64,000 bases of DNA from Phocoena phocoena (taxonomy: Eukaryota > Chordata > Mammalia > Artiodactyla > Phocoenidae): contig NC_089224.1 in NCBI RefSeq assembly GCF_963924675.1, forward strand, positions 61,799,464 to 61,863,463, written 5' to 3'. The notes under the pieces are model-generated. The model saw nothing but the letters and a program-made list of their open reading frames with translations, was not told where the DNA came from and did not search any database. The translations under genes and the position numbers were made by a program. Of the stretch, positions 35,621 to 47,339 are shown piece after piece; within the stretch, counting starts at the first letter, position 1; every line of letters starts with the position of its first letter.

Positions 35621-37340
35621 ATAACTTATAGGTTGTCCAAAGTGAGGCGCGTGATTTCCTCGCCGGGAACCTATGTCTCCTTCCTTCCAGGCCTCGCTCC
35701 CTTTCCGAGGCAGTGGGCCACCTTCCAGCCTGAAGCTCTCTTGAGGGCGAAGTTCTGAGTGTAGGAAGGACTGAGCCGGGTGTGCAGCAGTCTGAGCCCC
35801 TGGGGCGGCTTGTGTGGTGTCTACCAGGCATTAGTTTTTGGTTCAGAAGGTGACCTTTATCAAGGACGTGCAAGTGCAGCCCCCTGGGTTCCTCGAGCCG
35901 AGCAGTGGGTATATTAAAGGAATGCTGCTAATCTTTGTGGGATCCCGGACCTTTTTGAGAATTCGAGGAAACGTCTAGAACGTGGCCCCAAAAATGTGTA
36001 TACTTGCGCAGCAAACTTTGCATATAAATATGAGGGGGTCACATCTCTTTCCTGCAGCTCATATTAAGTACCCGGTCCTAATACGTGTAGGGAATAGAGC
36101 CTGAGGCAGCTGCAAGTCTCTTAAGACTTCTCAGGTTTCTTCCGACCCTAACTTCTAAGACGCTGTGTAGAGTTTAAAGTGTTCTGCGTTGTGGTTTGGT
36201 TCCATTGGGAATTTAAAGTATTGACCTCCTGCTCAGTGATAATTAGGATACCGATTCACTGCTGCATCTCTAAGGCCTTAGAACAGATCCGGGCACATAG
36301 TTGGCACTCAAAAATTGCTTGTTGTAGAGTAAAAGAAACCCTTCACGTGTGTCTTCTCCCTTTACTCTAGGCTGGGATAGGGAGGTTTGGGTCTTTAAGA
36401 AAAAGGAGCATTAAACATCATTTGACCAGTATTTTAGGAAGCCTGAGGTTGGGTAAGAGATCAAAAGCCTTACTCAGCAGCTCATTGCTTTCTCTTTTGG
36501 AAAGGAGAAGAAAAGAGAAGTAGATTTCAGTGTTGCTCCTGGGAATTCTGAAACTCAGGGTGCCAGAAAAAGAGTTCAGTTTGCCTGTTACGGTAATTTT
36601 GTTTAATCTGTAGCCATACATAGAGAGAAACAGAAGAGCAGATTTGAGATATACATGGTGCTTGCTGTCCTGTGGCTTTTCCACAAAAGTGCCTTAAAAG
36701 AAGAAATATTAGAGGTTCAAGGTGACTGAAGTTGTAGACTACCCAGAGCACACCCAGTGCCTGGCCTATGAGGATATAATTATCTTACAGAGAGGAGTAA
36801 GTTTCCCCCGGTGTAGCACATCAAGTCTGGAGATGACCTGTGTGGTATGTATTAAAGCAAATTAATGGAAATAAAAAGAATAATTAAAGCTAAGGCAAGC
36901 AGTCATTGCCACAAGATTTTGACTAAATTCCTTGGGAAAGATTCACTCACAAAAAAGCAGAGAACTCGCTCTCCTAACAGCTTGAGTCCTAACATGCATT
37001 CTGTATATGAACACAGTTACTAAGGTTTGCCACTTCTTTATGGAGAACAATTCTGGAGTTTTTTAAAAGTAGCTCATTTTACTATGTAACCAACTAGACG
37101 CCTGTGGATGGCGAGCAGAGGTCAGCAGGCAGAGCAGCTTACAAACAAATCCTAATGAACTATTAGAAGAAACATTCTATTGTACTCAAATAATGTACAT
37201 TTAGTAGCAGCATTTTGAAAGGGTAGAATTTCTCCTGGAATAAAGATTGGCCCAAATTCTTTAATGGATTATAAGAAAGGGCCTAAGCCATGTACCATTA
37301 GAAAACTGTATCGTTTCTTAACTCGTATCTAGAATTAGTT
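35357..37340 (+). other. Probable start of intron 1
   Basis: After the island the sequence becomes AT-rich and no further exon was recognised. ORFs of 60-100 codons here have no features. An MIR-like end ('ccgggcacatagttggcactcaaaaattg') lies near 36290. Confidence 0.45.
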
Positions 37341-37344
37341 ATTA

Positions 37345-37555
37345 AACAAGTAGATTCTGGAGTAACACTGCCTGGATCCTTTTATAGCTGTGCTACATTT
37401 AGCAAAACTTTCATCCTACTTAACTTCAGTTTTTTCATTTGTAAAATAATACACATGTGTTATGATAATACACATGTTATGCGGAACAAATAGAAGGATG
37501 CAAACACCATGCTTGATACAATACCTGGCATATATTAAGAGATCAGTAAGTGTTG
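37345..37555 (+). mobile_element. MIR SINE
   Basis: MIR-type order is visible: 'gattctggagtaacactgcctgg', 'cttcagttttttcatttgtaaaat', 'atacctggcatatattaagagatcagtaagtg'. Confidence 0.65.
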
Positions 37556-37869
37556 ACTGTTTTCAATAATATTATTGAATTATTGAATAATTATTGAATA
37601 ATATTATGTCCTGTCCCCAAAACAATAGTTTTCTCAGGCTGTTCTGAGGAATAGCTAGGCTGTATTTTTGTGAAGATGTTTCAAAGGAAGCTTAATGAAA
37701 TCTGATAATAGCTTGGAAAAATCTTTTAGATTCCTGGTCTCAATAGTTTGTCACGTAAAGAATGGAACAGAACAAGACAAATCAGTTTATTTTCAATCCC
37801 TCCAAAATTGACAGTGATTTTATGAGGGGAACATACCAGGGGATACAGCCAGTAATGTGCTCTAGCTTG

Positions 37870-38040
37870 TGGAGTCTGGGAAGACATTCATCTATTCCTT
37901 TTTTCCTTAACAATTTTTTGAGCCCCTTTCCTACCAGGAGCCTGCCTGAGAGCATGCTTAGTTCATCCTCCTATCCCCAGAGCCTTCCACAATACACACA
38001 AGGCATCAATAAATGTTTCTTGAGCGAGTCAGTGATTTAA
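37870..38040 (-). mobile_element. L2 LINE 3' fragment
   Basis: Antisense L2 wording 'tcatcctcctatccccagagcc' and 'ggcatcaataaatgtttcttgagcgagtcag' is typical of the L2 3' end. Confidence 0.6.
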
Positions 38041-38244
38041 TTCAAGAATTTTTAAATCTTGCTAAAATGAGAATTAAAATACTGAGTACTGAGAGTGCAG
38101 GCTCTGAGTTGTCTCCCAAATGATTAAGACACTGGCTTCACTTACAGTCTAGAAGGATGTTTTAAAATATAGTGAGTTAACAGACAGTCAGAGGTATAGT
38201 AAGGTCAACAGATCAGGAGCCAATTGCCATTGAAAAGATAGTTT

Positions 38245-38700
38245 GTTACTCAGTTCTCAAGAGGAGAGGGCACAGCATGGTGGGGCGGGGGTGGGGGGGC
38301 TGTGAGGAGAAGCGCTGGAGTCCATCAGGAGGCGGGGGAGCTGGGGAGCTGTGGGCAGGAGCCTTCACCGTGCTTTCTGTGGGAAGGAATGGCTGAGGCC
38401 GGGCGGGCAGGTGTAGATTGGCTAGTTTGAACAATTCCAGTGGATTCTGGTGCATACACGCTCTCCCTAGTGGTCGGGTCTCTGGCCCTGGGGTGATGAG
38501 GGCAGGTGGATAGTGGCCCAGAGTGTGACGGCCCAATAAAGCAGGTGGTTGGAGTGTGGGCTTTGGATTGGTTGGATTATATTTGAAAAGTGTGCTTGCA
38601 GGTTTTTTGTTTACTGTCTTTAGGAATTGGCTTACCCTGGGAGGGGCACTCTCTCCCGGCATCAGCAAGGCCCCTAATGTCAAAGCCTCAGAATACAAAA
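38245..38700. repeat. LTR-like GC-rich block
   Basis: The sequence is G-rich on the plus strand and contains 'cccaataaagcagg' near 38535. The texture of an old retroviral LTR is suggestive, but I could not assign a family. A 150-codon minus-strand frame spans it and is proline-rich low-information sequence, not a gene. Confidence 0.35.
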
Positions 38701-39397
38701 CGAAAAGACATGGTTAATACAAGGGAGAATCAGAATACAAGGGAGTTAATAAGTACATAGGGTGGGGCTGGGTCCTGCTGGGAGAGGAGGGTGGCTGCAG
38801 GTAGGAAGGGCTGGCGAGTCAGGAGTTGAGTTCAGGTGATGGGGAAGAATATACATTGTTTTCATACCTCAAGTGTATAAAAGAACTGGGAAAGGGAGGG
38901 GAACCAAAAAAAAAGTGGGGAATGAGGCTGCTTCTTCTCCACTCCTTTCTCCAGGGTCGGCCCCTGGACGTCCCCGTGCTGTGGGTCTGGGGGAGGAAAT
39001 TAAGAGCTGAGACTGTATTGTGCAAAGGCTAAGGGCCGAGTGGATCTCCAGGAGAAAAGAGAGAACTTTTCCTCCCTTCCTCAGTTTAGAGTTGTCTTTT
39101 AGTTAATGTGGAAGAGTTTGGAGAATATGTAAATAAGCCACACTGATAATCCAGTATAAAAATGCAGTGGTTTTTGTCTCTGAGAGGTTGTTGGAGGATG
39201 CTAGGTCTTTTGTCCCCTCATGGTTGCTCATCTCATTAGAGGAGGGAGAAGAAACGCCAGAGAAGCATGTCCTTTGTATCACATGGGAGGACTAATTTTC
39301 CTTCATTCAGTCTGTGATAAAAGTGTTAGTAAATTGAGGTCTAGGGACAGAATCTGGAAGTCAGTCACCTATGTATGACATGAGCATTAATTACTTT

Positions 39398-39795
39398 TCA
39401 TTCCAAAAATATTTATTGAACATGTGTTCTGTGCTAATCACTGTATGGGCAATACAGGGGCTAGATAAAGACCCAGCTTTATGGAACTCATGTTTTAATT
39501 GGGAGAAGACAATAGCCAAAGACACAGCAAGATAATTTCAGATTGAGGTAAATGTTTTAAAGAAAACGAACAGAATGAAAAAACAGAGACATTGAGAGGA
39601 AGGCTGATTTAGAGAGTGTGGTCAGGGAAGGCCTCTCTGAGGAAGTAATCTTTGATCTGAGGCAGGAAGGATGAAAAGAGCCAGCTAAGCACCAGACTGG
39701 AGGAAAACTATCACAGGCCAAGAGAACAGCAGGTGGAAAGACCCTGGAGCTAGAAGGAGCTGGTGTGTTTGAGATGGCCAGTGTAGCTGATGTTT
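39398..39795 (+). mobile_element. L2 LINE fragment
   Basis: Good L2 layout is visible: 'aaaatatttattgaacatgtg', 'ctttatggaactcatg', 'aaggcctctctgaggaagtaatctttgatctgagg', 'aaagaccctggagctagaaggagc'. All frames are broken. Confidence 0.8.
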
Positions 39796-39839
39796 GTTAA
39801 GGGGGAGGGGGAGGAATGTAAGTTAAAGTTAGCGTCACA

Positions 39840-40060
39840 GTTATTATTGGAGCATAACAAGCTACCTCTGTGACTTAAAGTAACTATTTTATAATGCTCC
39901 CAGACAGACTCTGTGGGTTAAGAAACCAGGCAGGGAGTGGCTGGGTGATTCCTTTGCTCCTTGTGGCATTGATAGGTTACTCCTTGGCACACAGCTGGTG
40001 GCCAGCCTGGTCTGGGGGATCTAGGAAGGCTTCCTTCACCTGGGTTTGCATCTGGGCTGG
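39840..40060. repeat. Old dispersed repeat (family of 44311-44857)
   Basis: This block resembles the start of 44311-44857: the 'attattggagcataacaagctacctctgtgacttaaag' part here matches 'attgctgagtaacaaatcaccaccaacccagtggcttaaa' there. It is a common mammalian interspersed repeat that I could not name. Confidence 0.45.
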
Positions 40061-40062
40061 TG

Positions 40063-40640
40063 TGATGCTTAATTTTGCTTGTTAATTTGGGTGGGCCATG
40101 TGCCCAGATATCTGGTCAAACATTATTCTGGATGTTTCTGTGAGGGTGTTTTGGGATGAGGTTAATATTTAAATTGGTGACTTTGAGGAAAGCAGATTCC
40201 CCCCCCCCTTGCCGAATGTGGTGGGCCTCATCAAATCAGTTGAAGGCCTTAATAGATTAAAGACCGATCTTCCCTGAGCAAGAAAGAATTCTGCCAGTAG
40301 ATGGCCTTTGGACATGAACTAGAATGCTGAAGCTGTCGGTATGGAGACTACAGGTGACCTCTGCATGTGGCGTGGCTTCCTCCTGCATGGTTTCTTCACG
40401 CTGGGGCTTTCTACCAGGGAGACTTCTGGCTCCAAGTGGGAATTTTCCAGCACACAAAGCAGAAGCTGCATTCCTTTTTGTGATGCATGCATGGAAGTCA
40501 GTTGACATCACCTGTGTCATGCTCTATTGGTCAAAGCATTTATTAACCTGCTCAGGTTCAAAGGGAGAGGATGTAGACCCCGCCTCTTTATGGGAGGAGT
40601 ATCAAAGAATTTGGGGACAATGTTTTAAAACTGCCAGTTA
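40063..40640 (+). mobile_element. ERVL-like LTR repeat, copy A
   Basis: The order GCTTAATTTTGCTTGTTAAT, GTGCCCAGATATCTGGTCAAA, TGTGAGGGTGTTTTGGGATG and GTGGGCCTCATCAAATCAGT matches a common mammalian repeat. The minus strand of 56152-56618 is the same family. A run of 10 C lies at 40199-40208. The family name is uncertain. A 105-codon ORF inside is not a gene. Confidence 0.6.
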
Positions 40641-40665
40641 GACCATCTGGGTCATGTAGGGTGTA

Positions 40666-40711
40666 ACACACACACACACACTCACACACTCTCACACTCA
40701 CACTCTCACTA
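40666..40711. repeat. CA / CTCACA microsatellite
   Basis: A CA run passes into imperfect CTCACA repeats. Confidence 0.9.
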
Positions 40712-40719
40712 ATGGGGTT

Positions 40720-42430
40720 TTGCAGGAACTATGATAACAGCCTTCTTCATCACAATTACTGAAAAAGCTGGTAGAGGGCATGGGTTTGGATATACACCAC
40801 AGTGGGCTTTCTCATTCTTCTCTTATAAATTGAACTTGCTCCCACTTGGGGTGAGCACCCCATAGAATAACTTTTCTCCAAGCAGCAGACCAAGAAGCAA
40901 GCAGGGAGGGGGCCGGAGTGAGCAGGTCCTATCCTGCTCCCAAAGGCACAAATCAGAGAACCCTGTGGGAGACAGGGCGGGGGTGGGGAGGGAGGCTAGC
41001 CTCCTCACTGGGGCACAGATAACATTTGTGCTGGGCATGTTCTTCCTTGTGAGAAACACTGCAGCGTGGTTAGCACCCTGCGCCCTGCCTCTCCCAGTTG
41101 CCGTCACAGTGAAGAGCAGTCTTCGCGCGCGCTAGTGGCGCTTCCGTCACGTGGACACATGCGGGAGGAGCAATGCAGAACTCCCCCTCCTGCCCGCCCC
41201 AGCAGTCACAAATGCAGCACACCCTAACACGCCTCCATCTAAACTATTTGGAAAACAACTACACATTTCTCTAGCACAGTAGCCTCTCCCCCAAACAGTA
41301 GTATTCCTTCTGTTCACGGGCACATCTGACCTTGCTGCTGTTTGATCCTAGCAACTATCTCGATATTGTTGCCCTGAAGAGTTGTTTGAAGATGTGAAAT
41401 ACCGTCAGAATCCTGCCAAGTAACTCCTTTCTTTCATTGTTATTTTACCAAAAGCAGTGCTCTCATGATTTCATTATAGCTTTCCAAGGAAGATATTTCA
41501 TGCAGTGAGACTGAGGCTTTCAGCTAGACCTGGTTTTGTGTTCTAGCATTATGGGATGTATACCAGTGAAGAAAAAGCGTTTCCTTCCTCTGTCAGGCAG
41601 TAACGGTACCTCGAACTGATGACAAATGGAAAACCGTTCAAGGCCCTTGTGCATCTGAGTCTGAAGACACCAGAAGTGGAAATAGATGAAGAGACTTGTT
41701 TTCCTGGCCAAATAAAGACCCTTTAAGATCCCTTTCCTCCCCCGTTTTCAATAGTCTTACTAAATTGTGGTCTGTGATCAGTACCAATGAGTAAACTAGT
41801 CCAAAGACAGGCAATCCACTGATTAATACTTAGTGCCCCGGGAAGAGAAAAGAGGCATGGGGATCTTGTGCATAAACTGTAGATAGCATAGTTGCCCGTA
41901 ATTTTCAGAATTGTTATTCAAAACAAAGAGGTTGTTGAAGGGGAAGAAAAGCAGTATCACTGACGTCATATTTGTGCTTTGTGTTGTGACTGGCCACAGG
42001 GTATTGGAAGTAGATAATTACTTGAAAAGATGACGCTTATAAAAATGTATCAGATTAGAACCATCCTGATGATGGAACTCCTTCTGTATCTCCTTTCCCC
42101 CTCCTGTGGTCACAGGTGATGTACACTCTTAACCCTGGCACACTGGAGCATGTGGAGTGCGTTCTGTCGTCGGTAGTCTCCTCCTCCCAGGATTTTCCTC
42201 CCTTGTAAATCCCCGGTGCCTGGGAGCCTTCCCCACACCCCTCACTTCCCTCTCTATTTTGCCAGGGTTTCACCCTGAAGATTTGTGGGTAAAAGCTGAA
42301 GAGGTTAGGTTTTTCCAGTGCATTAGCATTTTAATAGGGACAGATTCCTTGCTCACTGGAACGCCCTTATATTCTTGAATAAGGTCTTTTTTTTCAGGTC
42401 TGAGAGATGGCTGGGTATCCCAGATCACTT
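40720..42430. other. Unassigned sequence
   Basis: A short CG-rich spot with a GCGCGCGC run and a CACGTG E-box lies at about 41125-41157. Otherwise there are no genes or recognisable repeats. Confidence 0.4.
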
Positions 42431-42439
42431 TTTAATTAT

Positions 42440-42560
42440 TATATTTACCTCCATTTAGCTAAGCTACTCCTTCGTGGTAGGTGCTACACGCGTTATCTCT
42501 AGCCTCACAATGACCTGGAGGGTAAATAATATTTATTTACCCTTATTTTATTGGTCCCTT
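42440..42560. mobile_element. MIR-like relic
   Basis: The pattern 'ggtgctacacgcgttatctctagcctcacaatgacc' resembles MIR family sequence in its 3' core. Confidence 0.5.
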
Positions 42561-42894
42561 ATTTCATTGGTCCATTTTGTTCCAGGTATATTGTCCTCAA
42601 AACCTGAGCACCTTCCCCTTTCCATGATACCATCTTGTGTTTAGCTACCCGGTCTTTAGCCTGTGATAAAGTTGGATGTCTAGCTGCAAACCCATAGGAT
42701 GAGAAAACACTTGCTTGTTGCTTGGAGGGAGCTGGATTCTTCAATGAGCTTAGAAACCTGAGGGAGCGGATAGAGTGGCTGATAGTATTGTTCTTGGCGT
42801 ATTTTAGACAGAAATGAGGTTTCCTGAATTCCAGGCCAGCCATCTAAATAAAATTCTGTGACCCTTTTTTGTTAATTGCTTCTCACCATTTGAA

Positions 42895-43110
42895 CCTCTG
42901 TTTTATGATAAGGCTGGTGAGGTGGTTGGATCAACCAGATCAGATTCCCCCATTTACTGGCTCCATGACCTTGGGTAGGTTTACTGGCTCCATGACCTTG
43001 GGTAGGTTTACTGGCTTCATGACTTTGGGTAGGTTTACTGAACCTGCCTGAACCTTGGTTTTCTCTCCTGGAAGCTGAGATAAGTTTTACCTCATAAAGT
43101 AATGGGGAAA
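42895..43110 (+). mobile_element. MIR SINE with internal triplication
   Basis: MIR layout is visible: 'ctccatgaccttgggtaggttta', then 'aacctgcctgaaccttggttttctctcc' and 'gagataagttttacctcataaag'. The 'ggctccatgaccttggg' section is present three times in tandem. Confidence 0.75.
42953..43033 (+). repeat. Three tandem copies of a 27-base unit
   Basis: Units at 42953-42979, 42980-43006 and 43007-43033 begin TTTACTGGCTCCATGACC. Units 1 and 2 are identical; unit 3 differs at two positions. A partial fourth start follows (43034-43040). The repeat arose inside the MIR. Confidence 0.95.
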
Positions 43111-43250
43111 ATAAACAGAATAATAAAAAGTGGAAAAATTCAAAATGACTTCAATTAATTTCCAAAGTAAATGGAGTCAAAGTTATCAGATAAAAATAAT
43201 GCAAAGATATTTGACAAGCAGTTGTAAAGCTAAGCTGCCACTTTTGTGGA

Positions 43251-43350
43251 GCTTACATTCTAGCACCATTCAGAAAGCGTCAGGATTCTTTGTCTGTGCT
43301 GGACTTCCTGCAGGACTGTTGGAGGACATGTATATTTTGTGATTCCAATA
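43251..43350. repeat. Duplicated 100-base segment, copy A
   Basis: This segment is about 78% alike by eye to 44893-44990 in the same orientation, sharing ACATTCTAG, TCAGAAAGC and TCTTTGTCT blocks. Confidence 0.6.
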
Positions 43351-43419
43351 GATTCATTGTGTATAGTTGTCTTTCATATTCAGAACATGGGTAACTCTCT
43401 GCTGTCAACCTCTCTGCTG

Positions 43420-43640
43420 ACGGATCTTTTCTCAGGGCCTTTTTATGTGCTGTTCCTTCTGCTTGAAATGCTGTTCCATGTCCACATCCCCATCCCAGCC
43501 CTTTGTGTATTTGGGTCCTTCTCATCCTTTAGTTTGAAAGTTATGTTTCTCACCATAAGTGAGTGCCCACTGTTCTTACTGCATCCACCGCCATTTAGCT
43601 CAGCCCTCTCGCTTTCATAGCAATTATCACAATGTGTGGT
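43420..43640 (-). mobile_element. L2 LINE fragment
   Basis: The plus strand shows antisense L2 wording: 'tgctgttccttctgcttgaaatgctgttcc', 'gcccactgttcttactg', 'tagcaattatcacaatg'. The 93-codon ORF here is a by-product. Confidence 0.65.
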
Positions 43641-43659
43641 GAGGAACTTTAAAATAGTT

Positions 43660-44215
43660 ACTCACTCTTCATTAAAATTGAAGTTGGAATCACAGGCCAC
43701 AATCACAGGAGTATTGAGTGAGAAACCTTGAGAAGAAGGGAAGAGGTTGGCCCCAATGCTTTTGAGAATGTGAGGAGAAGGTTGAAGCATATTTTCCAGT
43801 TAGGAACCATGAAGGCATAAAGAATAAAGAGCACTTGTCAGGTCAGGTGGAAGGACTATTTGGATCAGAGCTACGCGTATTCTGAATTTTGTCATCATGA
43901 AATTGAGTTCCTGGCCAGTCTCTTTGTGAAGGGGAAAAAAAGTCTCCCATAATATTTTGTTTTTAACTATAGAAAGTTTATTGTTATCTCCTGGGAAACA
44001 TAAGTCGACCTTGAGGGTCTTACGACTACTGAAAAGCTTATTTAGCATGTTTGCTATGAGAAATTGTATCTACTTACTATATGTTGGTTTTAGAAACTTG
44101 CATTTGTTAGAATGTTTGTTGTAGAAAATTGAGTCTGTTCATCTAGTTGTGTTGTACACAGCAGCACTGTGATGAATAGGTTACTAACTTTCCTCAGTAA
44201 TGCTCCGCATATCAG
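43660..44215. other. Unassigned sequence
   Basis: AT-rich sequence with no gene or repeat recognised. Confidence 0.4.
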
Positions 44216-44219
44216 TGAT

Positions 44220-45000
44220 GGGAATTAATTTCATTTATTGGTTAATGCAGTTCATATTTACTGCTCATGAGCCAGGCACTGTCCAAGGTGCTGGGCAGGT
44301 AGCAGGGTATTAGTTATCTATTGCTGAGTAACAAATCACCACCAACCCAGTGGCTTAAAAACACACACTGCTTGTCTTACTGTTTCTAGGGTCAGGAGTC
44401 TTGGCATGGCTTAGCAGGGTCCTCTGCTCAGGATCTCTCAGAGCTGCAGTCAAGGCTCTGCTTGTGCCGAGGTCTCATGTAAAGATTTGACTGGGGAGGG
44501 ATCCTCTCCTAAGCCCACTTGTGTGGGTTATTGGCATAATTCCATCCATCAGTCATTGTTCACTGAGGGCCTTGATTCCTTGTGGCCCATTTGCAGGAGG
44601 CCCCCTCCAGTTCCTCCATACATGGGCTGACCAACATAGTAACTCGTGTCATCAAGGCCAGTAAGAGAGAAAGGAGTCTGACAGCAAGATGAAATTCTCA
44701 GTCTTTTGTAACCTAATCATGCAGGTGACAGCCATGACCTTTGTCGTAGTCTGTCAGCCAGTAGGCCATTCCACACCCGATGGGAGAGAATTCCATAGTG
44801 GCATGAATACCAGGAAGCAGGGACCATTGAGGGCCATCTCAGAGTCTGCCTGTCACAAGGAATGACTAAAACAAAGTCACTGCTTTTACCAAGCATACAT
44901 TCTAGTACCAGTCAGAAAGCATCAGTGTCTTTGTCTCTTCTGGACTTGCTGTGGACCTGTGTGAAGAGAATATATTTGTGCTTCTAACACAAATTGCTAA
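44220..45000 (+). mobile_element. L2 fragment interrupted by another repeat
   Basis: L2-type text 'atttactgctcatgagccaggcactgtccaaggtgctgggcagg' ends at about 44310. A distinct repeat follows (44311-44857, the family of 39840-40060). L2-like text appears to resume at about 44860 ('caaagtcactgcttttaccaagcatacattctag'). This is a nested insertion. Confidence 0.55.
44311..44857. repeat. Old dispersed repeat inserted in L2
   Basis: The block starts TATTAGTTATCTATTGCTGA and continues 'gtggcttaaaaac' and 'gtcaggagtcttggcatggcttagcagggtcctc'. It is a common mammalian repeat type that I could not name. It splits the surrounding L2. Confidence 0.5.
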
Positions 45001-45519
45001 ACACCAGGTGAAGAATCCTGCTTTTTAAAATTAGTTATCGCATATAGTCCTGCCGTGAAGCTCTCAGGGAGTTTGCCGCTCAATTGTAGAACTAAAGCAC
45101 ATATCTCAAAGTATAGGAAATCTCTCAACAGAGCTTCACTAATCAATGGAACAGAAAATCAGTTCCAGTGTGCTTCTGAAGGCTTGTAGGTCCTTTGCTT
45201 TGCTTTGGATAGCTGGATGGCAGAGGCCCATATTTATGATTAAGGCAGATCCTGTTGTGGGAACCTCTGTTTAATTTTTAGTCAGCTTTACTTCATCATG
45301 ACTTCATTTCTTTGTCTGGAAGGCTTAGCTAGCTTTTCTTCTTTGCAGGAATGCAGGGAAGAGATTATTGAAAATAAAATTTGCCTTGTGTTTAGGTTCA
45401 GACACGGAAGCATTTTTATGAAGTCACTCCCAGGGGAGACTGAGTGAGCAGCTGTTTCAAATACAGGAAATTACAGTGAAGTTTTATAGAGTGAAACAAA
45501 GAAGTTAGGACAAGATGGG

Positions 45520-45600
45520 AAAAGAGAAAGAAAGAAGGAACAGTGGATGGATTGGTGGATGGATAGAAGGGAGGGAGGGAAGAAGAAAGGAAGCTGGAGT
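45520..45600 (+). repeat. Purine-rich GGAT/GAAG simple repeat
   Basis: AAAG, GGAT and GGGA-type repeats form an almost pure purine tract. Confidence 0.7.
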
Positions 45601-45786
45601 GCTCACTGTGGGTTTATTGCATCTTAGGGGATAAACAACTGGTTCACTCCAGCAATACTGCTATTTTCTATACTAGCCATATTTTCTGTACTAGCCACGT
45701 TTTATTTCATTATCTAAAATATATTTCACAAACTTTGACATTTACACAGTCATGGGTTTAGAACGTATATTTTAAAAAACATGGAG

Positions 45787-46129
45787 GGACTTCCCTGGTG
45801 GCGCAGTGGTTAAGAATCTGCCTGCCAATGCAGGAGACACAGGTTTGAGCCCTGGTCCAGGAAGATCCCACATGCCGCGGAGTAACTAAGCCCGTGCGCC
45901 ACAACTACTGAGCCTGCGCTCTTAACCCTCAAGCCAGAACTACTGAGCCGACGTGCCACAACTCCTGAAGCCTGTGCGCTTAGAGCCCGTGCTCTGCAAT
46001 GAGAAGCCACTGCAATGAGAAGCCTGCACACTGCAACAAAGAGTAGCCCCCGCTCGCCATAACTAGAGAAAGCCCATGCACAGCAACAATGAAGACCCAA
46101 CGCAGCCAAAAAAAAAAAAAAAAAAAAAG
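45787..46129 (+). mobile_element. CHR-type SINE with target-site duplication
   Basis: The element starts GGACTTCCCTGGTGGCGCAG, has an A-box-like GTGGCGCAGTGG and the body typical of the family. It ends in about 20 A. Direct repeat ACATGGAG flanks it at 45779-45786 and 46130-46137. It is longer than the other copies because of internally duplicated 'ctactgagcc' and 'caatgagaagcc' sections. Confidence 0.93.
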
Positions 46130-46149
46130 ACATGGAGATAGATAGTGGA

Positions 46150-47335
46150 CAGGGTTGAGAGAATACCTACGTCTTGAATCGTGGGTATCAGAAAATAAAA
46201 GATGAATGAAAATCCGTAAATTAGGGCAGGGAAGAGGAATGTGAATCTAAATTTTATGCATTGCTGTCAGCCTAACCAAGTCCAACTAATGACACTGCAG
46301 ATCCCAAGGTATTTATAAATATTGCAAATTAATGGGAGATGGCCTGCTACACTTGGAAAAAGACTGAGGCACATAGCAGAAGTCTCTTATTGGATAGTTG
46401 TTTACCATGTATCTGCTCCCTAACATTTCTGCTTTTTCTTTTTGTCTCATATTTTTTTCACTTTCAGTTAGTTAACTATGTGGCGGAGGGGGGGGATTTC
46501 TTCTTTTTTGGAAAGACATGTACATGTAAGTCTTCTGTGATTCTGAGATGCCCAGTCTTCCTATGTTATTTGGGGCATGAGATTATATGCTCTAATTTAC
46601 TAGAGAATTAATAAACATGTTTTGGGGTATGTATCATGACAAGGGTAGAGAACTCTCATAGCTGACAGTCATTAGAAGTATTTTATGTGGTGGTACAACA
46701 TTATTAAGTATTTTAATTTGCGGGGTAGTTGAGGTAATGGTGATGGTATAAACCTCAATCTCCCAACATATCCTCTTCCCAAAACAAAAATAACAAAAAG
46801 AAATAAAACTCATGTTCTCAGCATAAGAAGAAGACGAAAACTGTCCAAACTTCAAAATACTTGCAACTGCAAAAATAAACATGGAGTCTCAGTGAGTTCT
46901 CTCTCATCCTCCTGCTGTATGCTTCTCTCTCATCCTCCTGCTGTATGCCCTTATAGGTTACAAGGGCAGTCCCTGAAAAGTTGCATAAAATAGAGAAGGA
47001 AGAACTTGTAGCAGGCCTCATATTGATCTAAAGCTATCACCGTAAAAAGAAAGTCCACTCTAAGAGTGAAAATTCTGGAAAGAAAAAAGGTGATGTTGTA
47101 GATCAGGAAACTGACAATAGGAAAGAAACTTAAATTGCAAACAGTGTGTCAAGAAGCAATTTTGGAAAGGTAACACTTCAGGAGAAGAGAAGAAGTTATA
47201 ACAGGAGAGGCACCCTTAGGAAACCACATGTTGCAGAGAAATAAAAGAAAGCACATTTGTGATCCTACAAGGCAAAAGAAGAAAGAAAAGGACAAACAAC
47301 CCCACCCCTTCAGCCTTGTTCCCAAACAAACAAAA
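46150..47335. other. Unassigned sequence
   Basis: Short ORFs on both strands have no features. A 26-base tandem duplication lies at 46897-46948. Confidence 0.4.
46897..46948. repeat. Perfect tandem duplication of a 26-base unit
   Basis: Units at 46897-46922 and 46923-46948 are identical and begin TTCTCTCTCATCCTCC. The flanks are not repeated. Confidence 0.95.
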
Positions 47336-47339
47336 AGCA

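Noticed and set aside
38246..38698. 150-codon proline-rich minus-strand ORF
   Set aside because: It lies opposite a G-rich LTR-like block, and its Pro/Leu/Ser bias follows from base composition.
42953..43033. Regular direct repeats suggesting a CRISPR-like array
   Set aside because: The units are contiguous without spacers, lie within a MIR, and the genome is mammalian.
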